Positions 51,252-60,705 are shown, counted from the stretch's first letter. The stretch: DNA of 64,000 bases from an uncultured Alistipes sp. (GCA_947623965.1 CANQIF010000003.1:124001-188000), one strand, 5' to 3'. Numbers and translations are program-made. The notes: generated by a model from the sequence alone, not told the origin.

Positions 51252-52739
51252 TTACTTCCAACGCGGGTCGCCGATCGTCGAGGAGATCGCGCCGGTCGCC
51301 TTGAAGTTCACGCCGCCGTCCGCTTTCGAGAGGTCCCACGGCTGGTCGGTCGGGCCGACGAACTGGGGATCCTCTTCGGTGGCGTACTTCGACTTGTCGG
51401 TGTCGTCGGCCGGGTTCTTCACGCCCCAGATCGTGTTTGTGGTCATGTCGACGTTCTTCGTGCAGTTGCTCTGGATGAACTTCTGCAGACGGAAGACGTC
51501 GTAGCAGATGTTGTTGTTGAAAGTGATCGTGTACTCGTTGCGGTTCGGGGTGTTGTTGCCGAACTCCTTGTCGTTCATGATCTTGGAGATCGTGCAGTTC
51601 TCGAAGGTGGCCGAGCCGTACTGCGAGTCGAAAATGCGGCCCATCTGGTTCGACCAGAAGCGGACCATGCGGTTTTTCGAGTTGTCCTTCAGGTTGTAGA
51701 GGGTCGAATTCTTGACCGTGAGGTTGCGGATGGCGCCCGACCACGATTGCGATCCGTTGGGGGCGTAGGTCTCGCCGCAGGTGCAGAAGACGGCGGCATC
51801 GCCGAAAGTCGTGCCGTCGTTGGAGAGCTGCACGACGCAGTCCGTCACGCGGAGGTCCTCGATGCCCCATGCGCAGCGGCCCGTGAAGAAGAGACAGCGC
51901 TGCACCTGACGGAAGTTGCACTCCTGGATGAGGATCGGGTCCTGGAGGATGTAGGCCTTGCCTGCACCGGCATATCCGGGGAAGTTGGCGGCGTCGAGCG
52001 ATGCGTCGGGATTCTCCGAGCACTCGATGACGCCTTTCGAGTTCATCGATTCGCAGTCGAAGTTGATGAACTTGACCTTCAGGCCGGCCGAGGTGCGGAT
52101 CACGCCGTCGTAGCCGAACGTGACGGTCGGACGGTTCACCTTGTCGCCGCGGAAGGTGACGAGGCGCTTGCCGAAGTCGAGCGGGGCATTGATTTCATAG
52201 GCGGCGCCGGCTTCGAGCTCGAAAGCCTGCTCCTTGTCCTGGTCGAGGATGTTGGCCTCGACGAAAGCCACGATGTCCTGCCCGGCGGGAATCAGCTGCG
52301 CCGGCACGAGGGTGCTGTAGGGAACGACCGTGGCCGAGGCGGCCCCGGTGTTGTCGAGTTTCTCGTTGCCGAGCGTGCGGACGCGGACCTCGTACTTCGT
52401 GTCGTCGAGTTTCCCGAAAGAGAAGGAGGTGCCGTCGACCGTCTGGTTGACCAGTTCGACGGGGTTTTCGGGATCATCGACGATCGCGGCATAGCACTCG
52501 TACCCGCCGGCTCCGGGGACCACGTCCCACGAAACCTGTACGCTTTCCGAACCGTCGGCGTTCACCCGGGTCGAGAAATTGGCTTCGGTCAGAGCGGGCG
52601 ATTCCAGCTGTGCGCCGGTGACGTCGCTTCGCCAAGTTTCGTTGTCGTCGAAGCCCTGCGCGCAGGAGACTGCGAACAGCGCGGCGGCGACACCGACGAA
52701 ACCTCCGAAGAGCCTCGATTTGAATGTCATCTTTTTCAT
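51252..52739 (-). CDS. DUF4957/DUF5123-type surface lipoprotein (operon C)
   Basis: 495-residue lipoprotein, signal ending LFAVSC. Residues about 45-145 form a fibronectin-III-like domain (VSWDVVPGAGGYECYAAIVDD, KYEVRVRTLGNE). The rest is a right-handed beta-helix-like repeat region with Asn-rich turns (IRNLTVKNSTLYNL, FENCTISKIMNDKEFGNN), matching DUF4957/DUF5123. Such proteins accompany SusC/D in pectin-type loci and are presumed glycan-binding. The first gene of leftward operon C; its first 13 codons and 32 bp upstream are identical to those of the operon D paralogue. Confidence 0.82.
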   Translation of the reverse strand: MKKMTFKSRLFGGFVGVAAALFAVSCAQGFDDNETWRSDVTGAQLESPALTEANFSTRVNADGSESVQVSWDVVPGAGGYECYAAIVDDPENPVELVNQTVDGTSFSFGKLDDTKYEVRVRTLGNEKLDNTGAASATVVPYSTLVPAQLIPAGQDIVAFVEANILDQDKEQAFELEAGAAYEINAPLDFGKRLVTFRGDKVNRPTVTFGYDGVIRTSAGLKVKFINFDCESMNSKGVIECSENPDASLDAANFPGYAGAGKAYILQDPILIQECNFRQVQRCLFFTGRCAWGIEDLRVTDCVVQLSNDGTTFGDAAVFCTCGETYAPNGSQSWSGAIRNLTVKNSTLYNLKDNSKNRMVRFWSNQMGRIFDSQYGSATFENCTISKIMNDKEFGNNTPNRNEYTITFNNNICYDVFRLQKFIQSNCTKNVDMTTNTIWGVKNPADDTDKSKYATEEDPQFVGPTDQPWDLSKADGGVNFKATGAISSTIGDPRWK

Positions 52740-52771
52740 AGGCTGATAATTTTAAGTTAAGTAAAAAGGTT
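52702..52771 (-). repeat. Left copy of 70-bp perfect inverted repeat
   Basis: Identical to the reverse complement of 53339-53408. It covers 32 bp upstream and the first 38 bp of the DUF5123-type gene of operon C. Confidence 0.9.
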
Positions 52772-52800
52772 TGTTGTTCGTTCTGTATCGGCACTTGTCT

Positions 52801-53221
52801 TTTGTCGATAAAAAGACGATACGGGGAATCTCGACCCGGAACGAGTTCGGACGCGCCCCCGGGGAGCCGCTTCGCGGCTGTACCGCACTGTCGGTTACCG
52901 GAATCTGCCGTCTATCCGGCTTTTTTCCAACGCAATAGGCAGACACCGCCACACCCGGTGACCGTTCCGGGGGTGGCAGTCCGGGCATCCATTTGATTAA
53001 ATTTTTTTAATAACAGGATATTCTGTTTCCGGAATTGACGAAAATATTTCGAACATTGCTTTTTGTATCAGGATTTTTTTCGAAATACTTTTTTATAAGA
53101 ATGGAATTTTTATAACTTTGTATTTCGGACGCGGGAAAATAGACCCTTATGGGTTCCCCGTGCGGAGAACCGCCCTGCAAAAAGAGGGGGAAAACGGAGC
53201 TGACAACTTTTTATCGACAAA
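52801..53221. other. Predicted invertible switch between operons C and D
   Basis: Perfect 15-bp inverted repeats TTTGTCGATAAAAAG (52801-52815) and CTTTTTATCGACAAA (53207-53221) enclose about 390 bp. The arms match the SusC-A and SusC-B sites; the central TCGA is specific to this pair. A -7-like TAACTTTG (53113-53120) faces operon D. No minus-strand TAnnTTTG facing C was found. One inversion would transfer the promoter from D to C. Confidence 0.7.
53113..53120 (+). promoter_or_regulatory. -7 element facing operon D
   Basis: TAACTTTG in an A/T-rich island; no good TTTG at -33. The leader to the DUF5123-type ATG would be about 250 nt and crosses the inversion site at 53207-53221. Confidence 0.5.
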
Positions 53222-53338
53222 TGCAGTCTGGCGCGGAGCTCTGCGAAACGCCTCGGGGCGAGCGGCCTGCCGGCGGAGGGCAAACGAACGCGGAACAACG
53301 GAACGATACAAAACCGAACGGAACCGAACGAATACAAT

Positions 53339-53408
53339 AACCTTTTTACTTAACTTAAAATTATCAGCCTATGAAAAAGATGACATTCAAATCGAGGCTC
53401 TTCGGAGG
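53339..53408 (+). repeat. Right copy of 70-bp perfect inverted repeat
   Basis: Mirror of 52702-52771; sequence diverges abruptly on both sides. Confidence 0.9.
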
Positions 53409-54876
53409 CGTCGGCTGTCTGTCGCTCCTGCTTGCGGTCTCCTGCGCGCAGGGTGTCGATGACGAGTCGTACTCGGTCGGCGTGACCAACCAGCAGATGG
53501 TTTCGCCCGCCGCCGAATCGATTACCTTCTCTTTCGTGACCGATGCGTCGGGCAACGAGAAGGTGAAGGTCGAGTGGCCCGTGTCGATGGGTGCGGGCGG
53601 CTACGAATGCGTGGTCGAAAACGTCAACGACCCCGCCAACCCCGAAGCCGTAGTGGATCACGAAGTGATCGACGGCTGCTCGCTCCTCTTCCCCTCGGCC
53701 GAGGACACCAACTTCACGGTGAGCATCCGCACGCTCGGCAACGAGAAACTCAACAACACGCCCGCCGAATCGGCGACCTCGGTCGCTTTCTCGACGGTGA
53801 TCGCCGGCATCAGCGTGCCCGAGGGGCAGGAGCTCGGCGCCTTCATCACGAACTACGTCGCCGAGCATGCCGCCGAGCTGCAGGCGAAGCGCGCGGCCGA
53901 TCCCAACTTCGAGATCGCCTTCGACCTGAAGGGCGGCGCCACCTATGCGCTCGACACGAAGGCCGATTTCGACATGCAGCCCACGCGTCTGCGCGGCGAC
54001 CGGCTCAACCGCCCGCAGGTGATCGTCGGCGAGGAGGGCGGTTTGGTGACGGCTGCCGGTCTGAAGATCAAGCACACCAACTTCGACGCCGCCGCCATGA
54101 CGCAGCGCGGTCTGATCACGCTGAAGATCGATCCCGACGAGTCGATCGCCGGTCCGAACGGCTACATCGTCGAGAAGCCGATCCGCTTCGAGTCGTGCTG
54201 GGTGAAGGAGCTGACCCGCTCGATCATCAACTGCGACGTGACGGCCTACGGCGTGAAGGAGTTCCGCATCTCGGACTGCATCGTCCAGCTCAACATGGAC
54301 GGTTCGGACCAGTGGCTGACCTTCATCAACCTGTGGCAGAACAAGGGCCGCTTCCTCGGTCAGGACGGCAAGTGCTGGTATGGCGCCGCACTCAACACGA
54401 TCGTCGTCAACTCGACGATCTACAACCGTTACGACCCCTCGAAGATGAAGGACAAGGCCTACTTCCTCCGTTTCGCCAACCAGGGCATCGACAAGGTATT
54501 CGGTTCGTACAACGGCACCTTCGACATCAAGAACTCGACGATCTGCCGCATGACGCCCAACAAGGACTTCGGCAACAACATCGCCAACAAGCCCGCCTAT
54601 GTCATCACCTTCGCCGAGAGCATCTTCTACGACACCTACCGCCTGCAGAAGGTAAAGCGCGGCGGCACCTACGTCTGGTCGAAAAACTTCATCTGGGGCG
54701 TGACCAAGTCGGTGGACAACACCGACAAGACGGAGATCGCCACCGAGGCCGACCCCGGCTTCACGGCGGCGAACCTCGACAAGGCGCTCGACTTCTCGCA
54801 GCCGAACGGCGGCGTGAACTTCACCCCCTCGGGTGCGGCGGCCGAAGCCGGCGACCCGCGCTGGATCAATCAGTAG
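53371..54876 (+). CDS. DUF4957/DUF5123-type surface lipoprotein (operon D)
   Basis: 501-residue lipoprotein, signal ending LLLAVSC. It has the same architecture as the operon C paralogue: Fn3-like domain (VEWPVSMGAGGYECVVENVND, TVSIRTLGNEKL) then a beta-helix-like region (GLKIKHTNFDAAAM, NTIVVNSTIYNRYDPS, FDIKNSTICRMTPNKDFGNNI). Ends PRWINQ. Presumed glycan-binding partner of SusC-D/SusD-D. It is the first gene of rightward operon D, 27 bp before SusC-D, and lies downstream of the switch promoter in the present orientation. Confidence 0.82.
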   Translation: MKKMTFKSRLFGGVGCLSLLLAVSCAQGVDDESYSVGVTNQQMVSPAAESITFSFVTDASGNEKVKVEWPVSMGAGGYECVVENVNDPANPEAVVDHEVIDGCSLLFPSAEDTNFTVSIRTLGNEKLNNTPAESATSVAFSTVIAGISVPEGQELGAFITNYVAEHAAELQAKRAADPNFEIAFDLKGGATYALDTKADFDMQPTRLRGDRLNRPQVIVGEEGGLVTAAGLKIKHTNFDAAAMTQRGLITLKIDPDESIAGPNGYIVEKPIRFESCWVKELTRSIINCDVTAYGVKEFRISDCIVQLNMDGSDQWLTFINLWQNKGRFLGQDGKCWYGAALNTIVVNSTIYNRYDPSKMKDKAYFLRFANQGIDKVFGSYNGTFDIKNSTICRMTPNKDFGNNIANKPAYVITFAESIFYDTYRLQKVKRGGTYVWSKNFIWGVTKSVDNTDKTEIATEADPGFTAANLDKALDFSQPNGGVNFTPSGAAAEAGDPRWINQ

Positions 54877-54903
54877 TAACACAAATCAGAAACAGAGAAA
54901 GAT

Positions 54904-57900
54904 ATGAAGAAAAATCTCATATTCCGTATTTGCCTGGGTCTGGCGGCGCTCTTCTGCGTGCTCCCGCTCTCGGCGCAAACGCAGTACAAGGCGACGGTGG
55001 TCGATGAAGCCGGCCAGCCGGTGATCGGCGCCTCGGCCGTCGTGAAGGGTACGACCATCGGTACGACGACCGGCATCGACGGTACGTTCACGCTCGCCGT
55101 GCCGGCGAAGGGGATCGTGACGGTCTCGTTCCTCGGCTACATTCCCGAAGAGGTCTCGGACTTCGCCCGCACGCAGATCGTGCTGAAAGAGGACAAGCAG
55201 CAGATCGAAGAGGTGGTCGTCGTGGGTTACGGCGTCCAGAAGAAGGCCCACCTGACCGGCGCCGTCTCGACGGTGCCGATGGACGACATCCAGGACCTCG
55301 CCTCGGGCAACCTCGCATCGACCCTCTCGGGCCTCATCAACGGCGTCTCGGTCAGCGGCGGCGAGTCGCGTCCGGGTTCGGCGGCCAAGATCTACATCCG
55401 CGGCACGAACGATCTGGGCGCCGTGGGCGTAACGGCCCAGGAGCCCCTCTACGTCATCGACGGCTACATCTACCCGAACGACGTGAAGGTGGGCAACACC
55501 TACCAGAACCTCGGCTCGGAGGCCTTCAACAACCTCGACCCGTCGATGATCGAGAACATCTCGGTGCTGAAGGATGCCGCGGCAGCCGTCTACGGCGCCC
55601 GCGCAGCCAACGGCGTCATCCTCGTGACCACGAAGCGCGGCAAGATGGGCGCTCCGCAGATCTCCTACAGCGGATCGGTCGGTATCGCCGACACCTTCTC
55701 GCATCCCAAGATGCTGAATGCCTACCAGTACGGAAAGCTCTACAACGCCGTGGCGGGAGCCGACCCCTACAATACGAACCTCGACGCCCGCTACGACCTC
55801 TTCCAGGCGGACGAGCTGAACGCCATGAAGGGGCTCAACTTCGACCTGCTCGACCAGTACTGGTCGTCGGCCGTGACCCACAAGCACGCTCTCAACCTCT
55901 CGGGCGCCACGGAAAAGGCCAACTACTTCGCCGGCATCTCCTACTTCAACCAGGACGGCAACCTCGGCCGGCTCGACTACGACCGCTGGACCTACCGCGC
56001 CGGCATCGACGTGAAGATCGGCAAGGGGCTGAAGGTCGGCATGCAGGTGTCGGGCGACTACGGCGACCGGACTTCGCCTTTCATCAAGATCGCAGGCACG
56101 AACAGCGAAACGGACTACAACACGCTGTTGATGCACCCGCGCTACATCCCCGAGTATGTGAACGGCTACGCCATGTCGGCCTACGGCATCAGCAACGAGC
56201 AGATAAGCCGCGACCAGGAGTACCACTTCGGCGCCCTGCAGAGCAACGGCGACTACCAGAACAACATGTCGTCGAACCTGAACGTCGGCCTCAACCTCGA
56301 CTATGATTTCGGAACGCTCTGGAAGCCGCTGAAGGGGCTCTCCGCCCGCGTATCCTACTCGAAGTCGATCTCGACGGACAAGACCAATCAGGTGGGTTCG
56401 TCGTACAGCGTCTACCAGATGCGCACCCGCTCGGGCAGCGGCGAGCACCTCTACACCCCGATCCCGGGCGAGGAGGAGGCCTACGATGCCCTGATGGACC
56501 CCAGCAACTTCCAGCTCGGCAACAAGAATGCCGTCGTATCGAACGGCAAGGGTTACAAATACGTCGTCAAGGACGGCGAACTTACGACCGAGGAGACGCC
56601 CGGTTTCCTCGGCCGTACGATGACCCGCACGGACAACTACCAGCTCAACTTCCAGCTCAACTACGCCCGCGACTTCGGCAAACACCACGTGGGCGCCATG
56701 TTCGCCATCGAGAAGTCGGAGACCGAATCGGAGTACAACTACACCGCCGTGTCGGATCCCTATCCCTTCGGTACGGGGCAGTCGAACTCGACCGCTTCGG
56801 ATGTGGCCACCGAGGGTGAGTTCAAGCGCTACGAGGCGGGTTCGCTGTCGTACCTCGGCCGTATCAACTACTCCTATGACGACAAGTACCTCGTCGAATT
56901 CCTCCTCCGCTCGGACGCCTCGACGAAGTTCGCCCCCGGCAACTACTGGGGCTACTTCCCCTCGCTTTCGCTCGGCTGGGTGATCTCGCGCGAGGGTTGG
57001 TTCGACGTGAAGTGGATCGACTTCCTCAAGGTGCGCGGATCGGTCGGTCTGACCGGCCGCGACAACACGACCGCCTGGCAGTGGCAGCGCACCTACGGTA
57101 TGGACAAGGACAAGGGCGGCATCTTCGGCGACCAGCCCGGTTCGCCGGCCGGAAACCGTCTGACCCTGAACAAGAACAATGCAGGCGTCAATCCCGACGT
57201 ACATTGGGACAAGTCCTACAAGGCCAATATCGGCATCGACTGGAACATCCTGCGCAACCGCCTCGGTTTCACCATCGATGCCTACCATCAGTGGGACCGT
57301 GAGATGCTCATGCCCTACAGGGCGTCGATCCCCGGCACCGTCGGCAACCAGTCGGCCAACCAGAACATGGCCGAGATGAACAGCTGGGGCGTCGAGTTCT
57401 CGGCGACGTGGCGCGACAAGATCGGCAAGGACTTCTCCTACCGCATCGGCATCAACACGGGCTATTCGGACAACAAGATCCTCGTGATGGACTGGGCGAC
57501 CGACCAGCTCTACATGAATCCGCACCGCGGCAGCCGCACCGATATCGGTACGTGGGGCATGCAGTGCATCGGCATGTTCCGCTCGTTCCAGGAGATCGAG
57601 GAGTACTTCGCCAAGTACAACATTACCTCCTACATGGGCATGTCGAAAGACAAGGTGCGCCCCGGTATGCTGATCTACAAGGATATCCGCGGCACATTGG
57701 ACAAAGAGACGCAGACCTACGGAGCCCCGGACGGCAATATCAACGACAAGGACGACCTGGTGCGCCTCTCGAACCGCGCGAACCCCTACGGCTTCACGCT
57801 CAACTTGGGCGCCGACTGGAAGGGGCTCTCGCTGACGGCGCAGATCAACGCCTCGTGGGGCGGCTACTCGTTCGTGCCGTCGTCGGCCCTCAAGCCGAGC

Positions 57901-58299
57901 GGCAGCCTCGAGTATTCGAACATGCCCTCGTTCTGGAATCCCGACAACATGTTCGTCTACCAGGATGTCGTCGATGCGGGCGGCAACGTGGTCGTGGCCG
58001 AGAACCGCGAGGGCCACTACCCGAACCTCGCCTATGCGAACGTGAACTCGGTGACGTCGTCGTTCTGGCGCGTGAGCGGCACGCGCGTCCGCCTCAACCG
58101 GCTGACGCTGGCCTACTCGCTGCCGAAGCGCTGGCTCAAGCCGATCGGCGTGCAGGCCATCCGCGTGAACATCACCGGTCAGAACCTCTTCGATTTCTAC
58201 AACCCCTATCCCGACAAGTTCATGGATCCGATGTCGGGCAGCTACGGCTCGTATCCGACGCTGCGCAAGTTCACGATCGGTCTTAACGTAACATTCTAA
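54904..58299 (+). CDS. SusC/RagA-type TonB-dependent receptor (SusC-D)
   Basis: 1131-residue transporter: signal peptide (LAALFCVLPLSAQ), regulatory domain TVVDEAGQPVIGASAVVKG to VSFLGYIPEEV, EEVVVVGYGVQKKAHLTGAVSTVPMDDI, plug (QEPLYVIDGYIYPND, VLKDAAAAVYGARAANGVILV), barrel ending IGLNVTF. Paralogue of SusC-C with a slightly longer plug loop. The C-terminal phenylalanine is the expected assembly signal. It is followed by SusD-D after 16 bp, and preceded by the DUF5123-type gene. Confidence 0.95.
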   Translation: MKKNLIFRICLGLAALFCVLPLSAQTQYKATVVDEAGQPVIGASAVVKGTTIGTTTGIDGTFTLAVPAKGIVTVSFLGYIPEEVSDFARTQIVLKEDKQQIEEVVVVGYGVQKKAHLTGAVSTVPMDDIQDLASGNLASTLSGLINGVSVSGGESRPGSAAKIYIRGTNDLGAVGVTAQEPLYVIDGYIYPNDVKVGNTYQNLGSEAFNNLDPSMIENISVLKDAAAAVYGARAANGVILVTTKRGKMGAPQISYSGSVGIADTFSHPKMLNAYQYGKLYNAVAGADPYNTNLDARYDLFQADELNAMKGLNFDLLDQYWSSAVTHKHALNLSGATEKANYFAGISYFNQDGNLGRLDYDRWTYRAGIDVKIGKGLKVGMQVSGDYGDRTSPFIKIAGTNSETDYNTLLMHPRYIPEYVNGYAMSAYGISNEQISRDQEYHFGALQSNGDYQNNMSSNLNVGLNLDYDFGTLWKPLKGLSARVSYSKSISTDKTNQVGSSYSVYQMRTRSGSGEHLYTPIPGEEEAYDALMDPSNFQLGNKNAVVSNGKGYKYVVKDGELTTEETPGFLGRTMTRTDNYQLNFQLNYARDFGKHHVGAMFAIEKSETESEYNYTAVSDPYPFGTGQSNSTASDVATEGEFKRYEAGSLSYLGRINYSYDDKYLVEFLLRSDASTKFAPGNYWGYFPSLSLGWVISREGWFDVKWIDFLKVRGSVGLTGRDNTTAWQWQRTYGMDKDKGGIFGDQPGSPAGNRLTLNKNNAGVNPDVHWDKSYKANIGIDWNILRNRLGFTIDAYHQWDREMLMPYRASIPGTVGNQSANQNMAEMNSWGVEFSATWRDKIGKDFSYRIGINTGYSDNKILVMDWATDQLYMNPHRGSRTDIGTWGMQCIGMFRSFQEIEEYFAKYNITSYMGMSKDKVRPGMLIYKDIRGTLDKETQTYGAPDGNINDKDDLVRLSNRANPYGFTLNLGADWKGLSLTAQINASWGGYSFVPSSALKPSGSLEYSNMPSFWNPDNMFVYQDVVDAGGNVVVAENREGHYPNLAYANVNSVTSSFWRVSGTRVRLNRLTLAYSLPKRWLKPIGVQAIRVNITGQNLFDFYNPYPDKFMDPMSGSYGSYPTLRKFTIGLNVTF

Positions 58300-58315
58300 A
58301 ACCGCTGAAAGTCTT

Positions 58316-60643
58316 ATGAAAAATACTTTGAAAACGGGCGTATTCGCGTTGTTGGCCGCCTGCGGTCTCTCGTCGTGCAGCGACGATTTTCTGAAGGAGA
58401 AGATCAACTACGACAATGCCGACCCCACCATCTACAACTATTATGAGGGCTGCGCCGCCCGCGTGAGCGACTGCTACCGCTACTCGCTGCCCGACCCCAA
58501 CGCCGCGATGAACTGGCAGTACCCGAGCACGGGCTCGAACGACGATGCGGGCAAATCGACCGAGGAGTACGCGGGCTTCAGCCCCTTCGTCGATCCGAAG
58601 GGGGAGATGAACACCGTCTCGGGCATCAAGCAGCAGCCCGACTACTTCCTGGGCGCCGCTCCGGACAACATTCAGAACAACCCGTGGGGGCAAATCCGCA
58701 ACATCAACGATGCGATCATCGGCATCGAGGGCGGCGCGATCACGCGCGAGGAGAAGGACGAGCTCCTCGGCCAGCTCTATTTCCTGCGTGCCTGGCGCTA
58801 CTTCCTGATGGTGAAGTGGTACGGCGGCGTGCCCATCATCACGGATCTGCCGCCGATCGAGGCGGGCTCCGTAACGCCCCGCTCGAGCCTCGAGGAGTGC
58901 ATCGAGTTTATCCTCAGCGACCTGCGGACCGCAGCGACGATGCTCGAAGCCGCTTCGGGAGCCGGCCAGTGGCTCTCGGGCAGCAACTACGGCCGGGTGA
59001 CGATGGCTTCGGCCCTCGCGCTCAAGGGCCGCGTGCTGACGTGGTGGTGCTCGCCGATCTTCAACCGCACGGGCGACACGGCGCGCTACCGGGCCGCCTA
59101 TGAGGAGATGAAGGCCGATTTGGAGAAGATCGACGGAGCCGGACACGGCCTCTACAAGCCCGAAGGCGAGGGCAACACGATCCGCGACTGGGCCGACATG
59201 TTCCAGGTGGTCTCGGGCAACATCGAGGGCGTCTTCATTGCCCGCTTCAACAACATCGCTCCGGGCGGCCGTCCCGACTATGCGCGCAACAACCCGTGGG
59301 AGCAGCGCATCCGTCCCGCCAACACGAAGGGCGGCGGCGGTCTGAACCCCTCGGCGATGATGGTGGACCTCTTCCCGATGAAGGACGGCAAGCGGCCGGC
59401 GACCTACGACAGCTACACGAAGCTGGAGGCCTCGACGATCGCCTATGAGCCCGACTATCCGTTCATGAACCGCGACAACCGCTTCTACCGCACGTTCGGT
59501 TTCCCGGGCATGCAGTGGAACTGGACCGGTGACATTACGCAGGCGGCCGACTATCCCTATGCGGCCGGCTCCTACGAGCTCTGGAACTACGTCTGGTACT
59601 ACGAGTCGGGGCAGGTCGAGGATGAGAATGCGACGAACACCTACGGTGCCGACGGTTTAGGCAAGAATGCCAAGGGCATGTACGTCACGAAGCGTTCGAC
59701 GGGCGAGCCGGGGATGTACGCCTTCTCCTACAACGACGGCGGAGACAACCAGGGCTTCCGGCTGTCGCACGCCTCGTATCTCGAGCTGCGCTATGCGGAG
59801 GTGCTGCTGAACCTCGCCGAGGTGGCCTGCGGCGCGGGCGATATGTCGTTCGCCGCCGAGCAGCTGAAGGCGATCCGCAAGCGCGCCGGCTACAAGGAGA
59901 GCGCCGAGGCCTACCAGGGCGGCGCCGACAACTACGGCCTGCCTGCAGCGGTCTCGAGCGATCCGGCCGTCTGCATGGCATCGATCCTCTACGAGCGCCA
60001 GATCGAGCTCGCCTACGAGGGCAAGCGCTTCGACGACATGCGCCGCTGGCTTTTGTTCGACGGCGGTGCGAACTTCGCGTCGATCGAGGGGGCTCCGCAG
60101 TCGTGGATCCTCACGGGCTGGGGCGGCAACACCTGCACCTACCTCGGCTTCAAGCCCTTCAACGGACAGCGCCGCGAGAATCTGGAGTTCCGCGTGAAGT
60201 CGACGATCGACGGCGGTCTGGGCGGCAACAAGTGGAACCAGCTGACGGACGAGATGCCCGATCCGATCGCACGAAAACTGGCAGCGGAAAAGGGCTGGTC
60301 GAAAGAGGAGATGTGGAGCGAGTACCAGAAGTGGCGTTCGGGCTTCCTGGTGAAGTTCAATGGCATCAAGCGCTCGAACAACAAGCTCGATCCGGCTCTG
60401 GAGAAGCTCAAGAACAACTTCTACGAGCCCTACCTCCAGCGCAAGCTCAAGCGGGGCGATGCTTCGAACAACGACCACACGGTGACGGGCATGGTCGTGA
60501 CGTTCCTGCCCCGCTACTACATCCTCGGTCTGAACCAGGCTGCGCAGACGAAGAACCCGACGTTGGAGCAGACGATCGGTTGGGAGGATTACAACGGCAG
60601 CGTCGGCACGTTCGATCCGTTCGCACCGACGAAGGCCGAGTAG
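58316..60643 (+). CDS. SusD/RagB-type glycan-binding lipoprotein (SusD-D)
   Basis: 775-residue surface lipoprotein, signal ending ACGLSSC. SusD landmarks: YNYYEGCAARVSDCYRYSLPD, LLGQLYFLRAWRYFLMVKWYGGVPIITDL, LELRYAEVLLNLAEVAC and LYERQIELAYEGKRFDDMRRWLLFDGG. Close paralogue of SusD-C, including the EEYAGFSPFVDPKGEMNTVSG region. Partner of SusC-D, last gene of operon D, and followed by a strong terminator. Confidence 0.95.
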   Translation: MKNTLKTGVFALLAACGLSSCSDDFLKEKINYDNADPTIYNYYEGCAARVSDCYRYSLPDPNAAMNWQYPSTGSNDDAGKSTEEYAGFSPFVDPKGEMNTVSGIKQQPDYFLGAAPDNIQNNPWGQIRNINDAIIGIEGGAITREEKDELLGQLYFLRAWRYFLMVKWYGGVPIITDLPPIEAGSVTPRSSLEECIEFILSDLRTAATMLEAASGAGQWLSGSNYGRVTMASALALKGRVLTWWCSPIFNRTGDTARYRAAYEEMKADLEKIDGAGHGLYKPEGEGNTIRDWADMFQVVSGNIEGVFIARFNNIAPGGRPDYARNNPWEQRIRPANTKGGGGLNPSAMMVDLFPMKDGKRPATYDSYTKLEASTIAYEPDYPFMNRDNRFYRTFGFPGMQWNWTGDITQAADYPYAAGSYELWNYVWYYESGQVEDENATNTYGADGLGKNAKGMYVTKRSTGEPGMYAFSYNDGGDNQGFRLSHASYLELRYAEVLLNLAEVACGAGDMSFAAEQLKAIRKRAGYKESAEAYQGGADNYGLPAAVSSDPAVCMASILYERQIELAYEGKRFDDMRRWLLFDGGANFASIEGAPQSWILTGWGGNTCTYLGFKPFNGQRRENLEFRVKSTIDGGLGGNKWNQLTDEMPDPIARKLAAEKGWSKEEMWSEYQKWRSGFLVKFNGIKRSNNKLDPALEKLKNNFYEPYLQRKLKRGDASNNDHTVTGMVVTFLPRYYILGLNQAAQTKNPTLEQTIGWEDYNGSVGTFDPFAPTKAE

Positions 60644-60664
60644 CGCGTCTTCCGAAGAGAATCG

Positions 60665-60705
60665 GCGGGCCGTTCCCCAGGCGGGGAACGGCCCGCTGTT
60701 TTTTT
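60665..60705 (+). terminator. Rho-independent terminator after SusD-D
   Basis: Perfect 14-bp stem GCGGGCCGTTCCCC/GGGGAACGGCCCGC, loop AGGC, then a run of T residues. Confidence 0.93.

Noticed and set aside
46762..51504. A 1580-codon open frame antisense to the SusC-C/SusD-C genes (and similar ones opposite SusC-D, SusC-A and the large phage gene)
   Set aside because: GC-rich codon bias leaves few stops on the opposite strand. The products are Val/Arg/Asp/Gly-rich, lack domains and are fully covered by well-supported genes.
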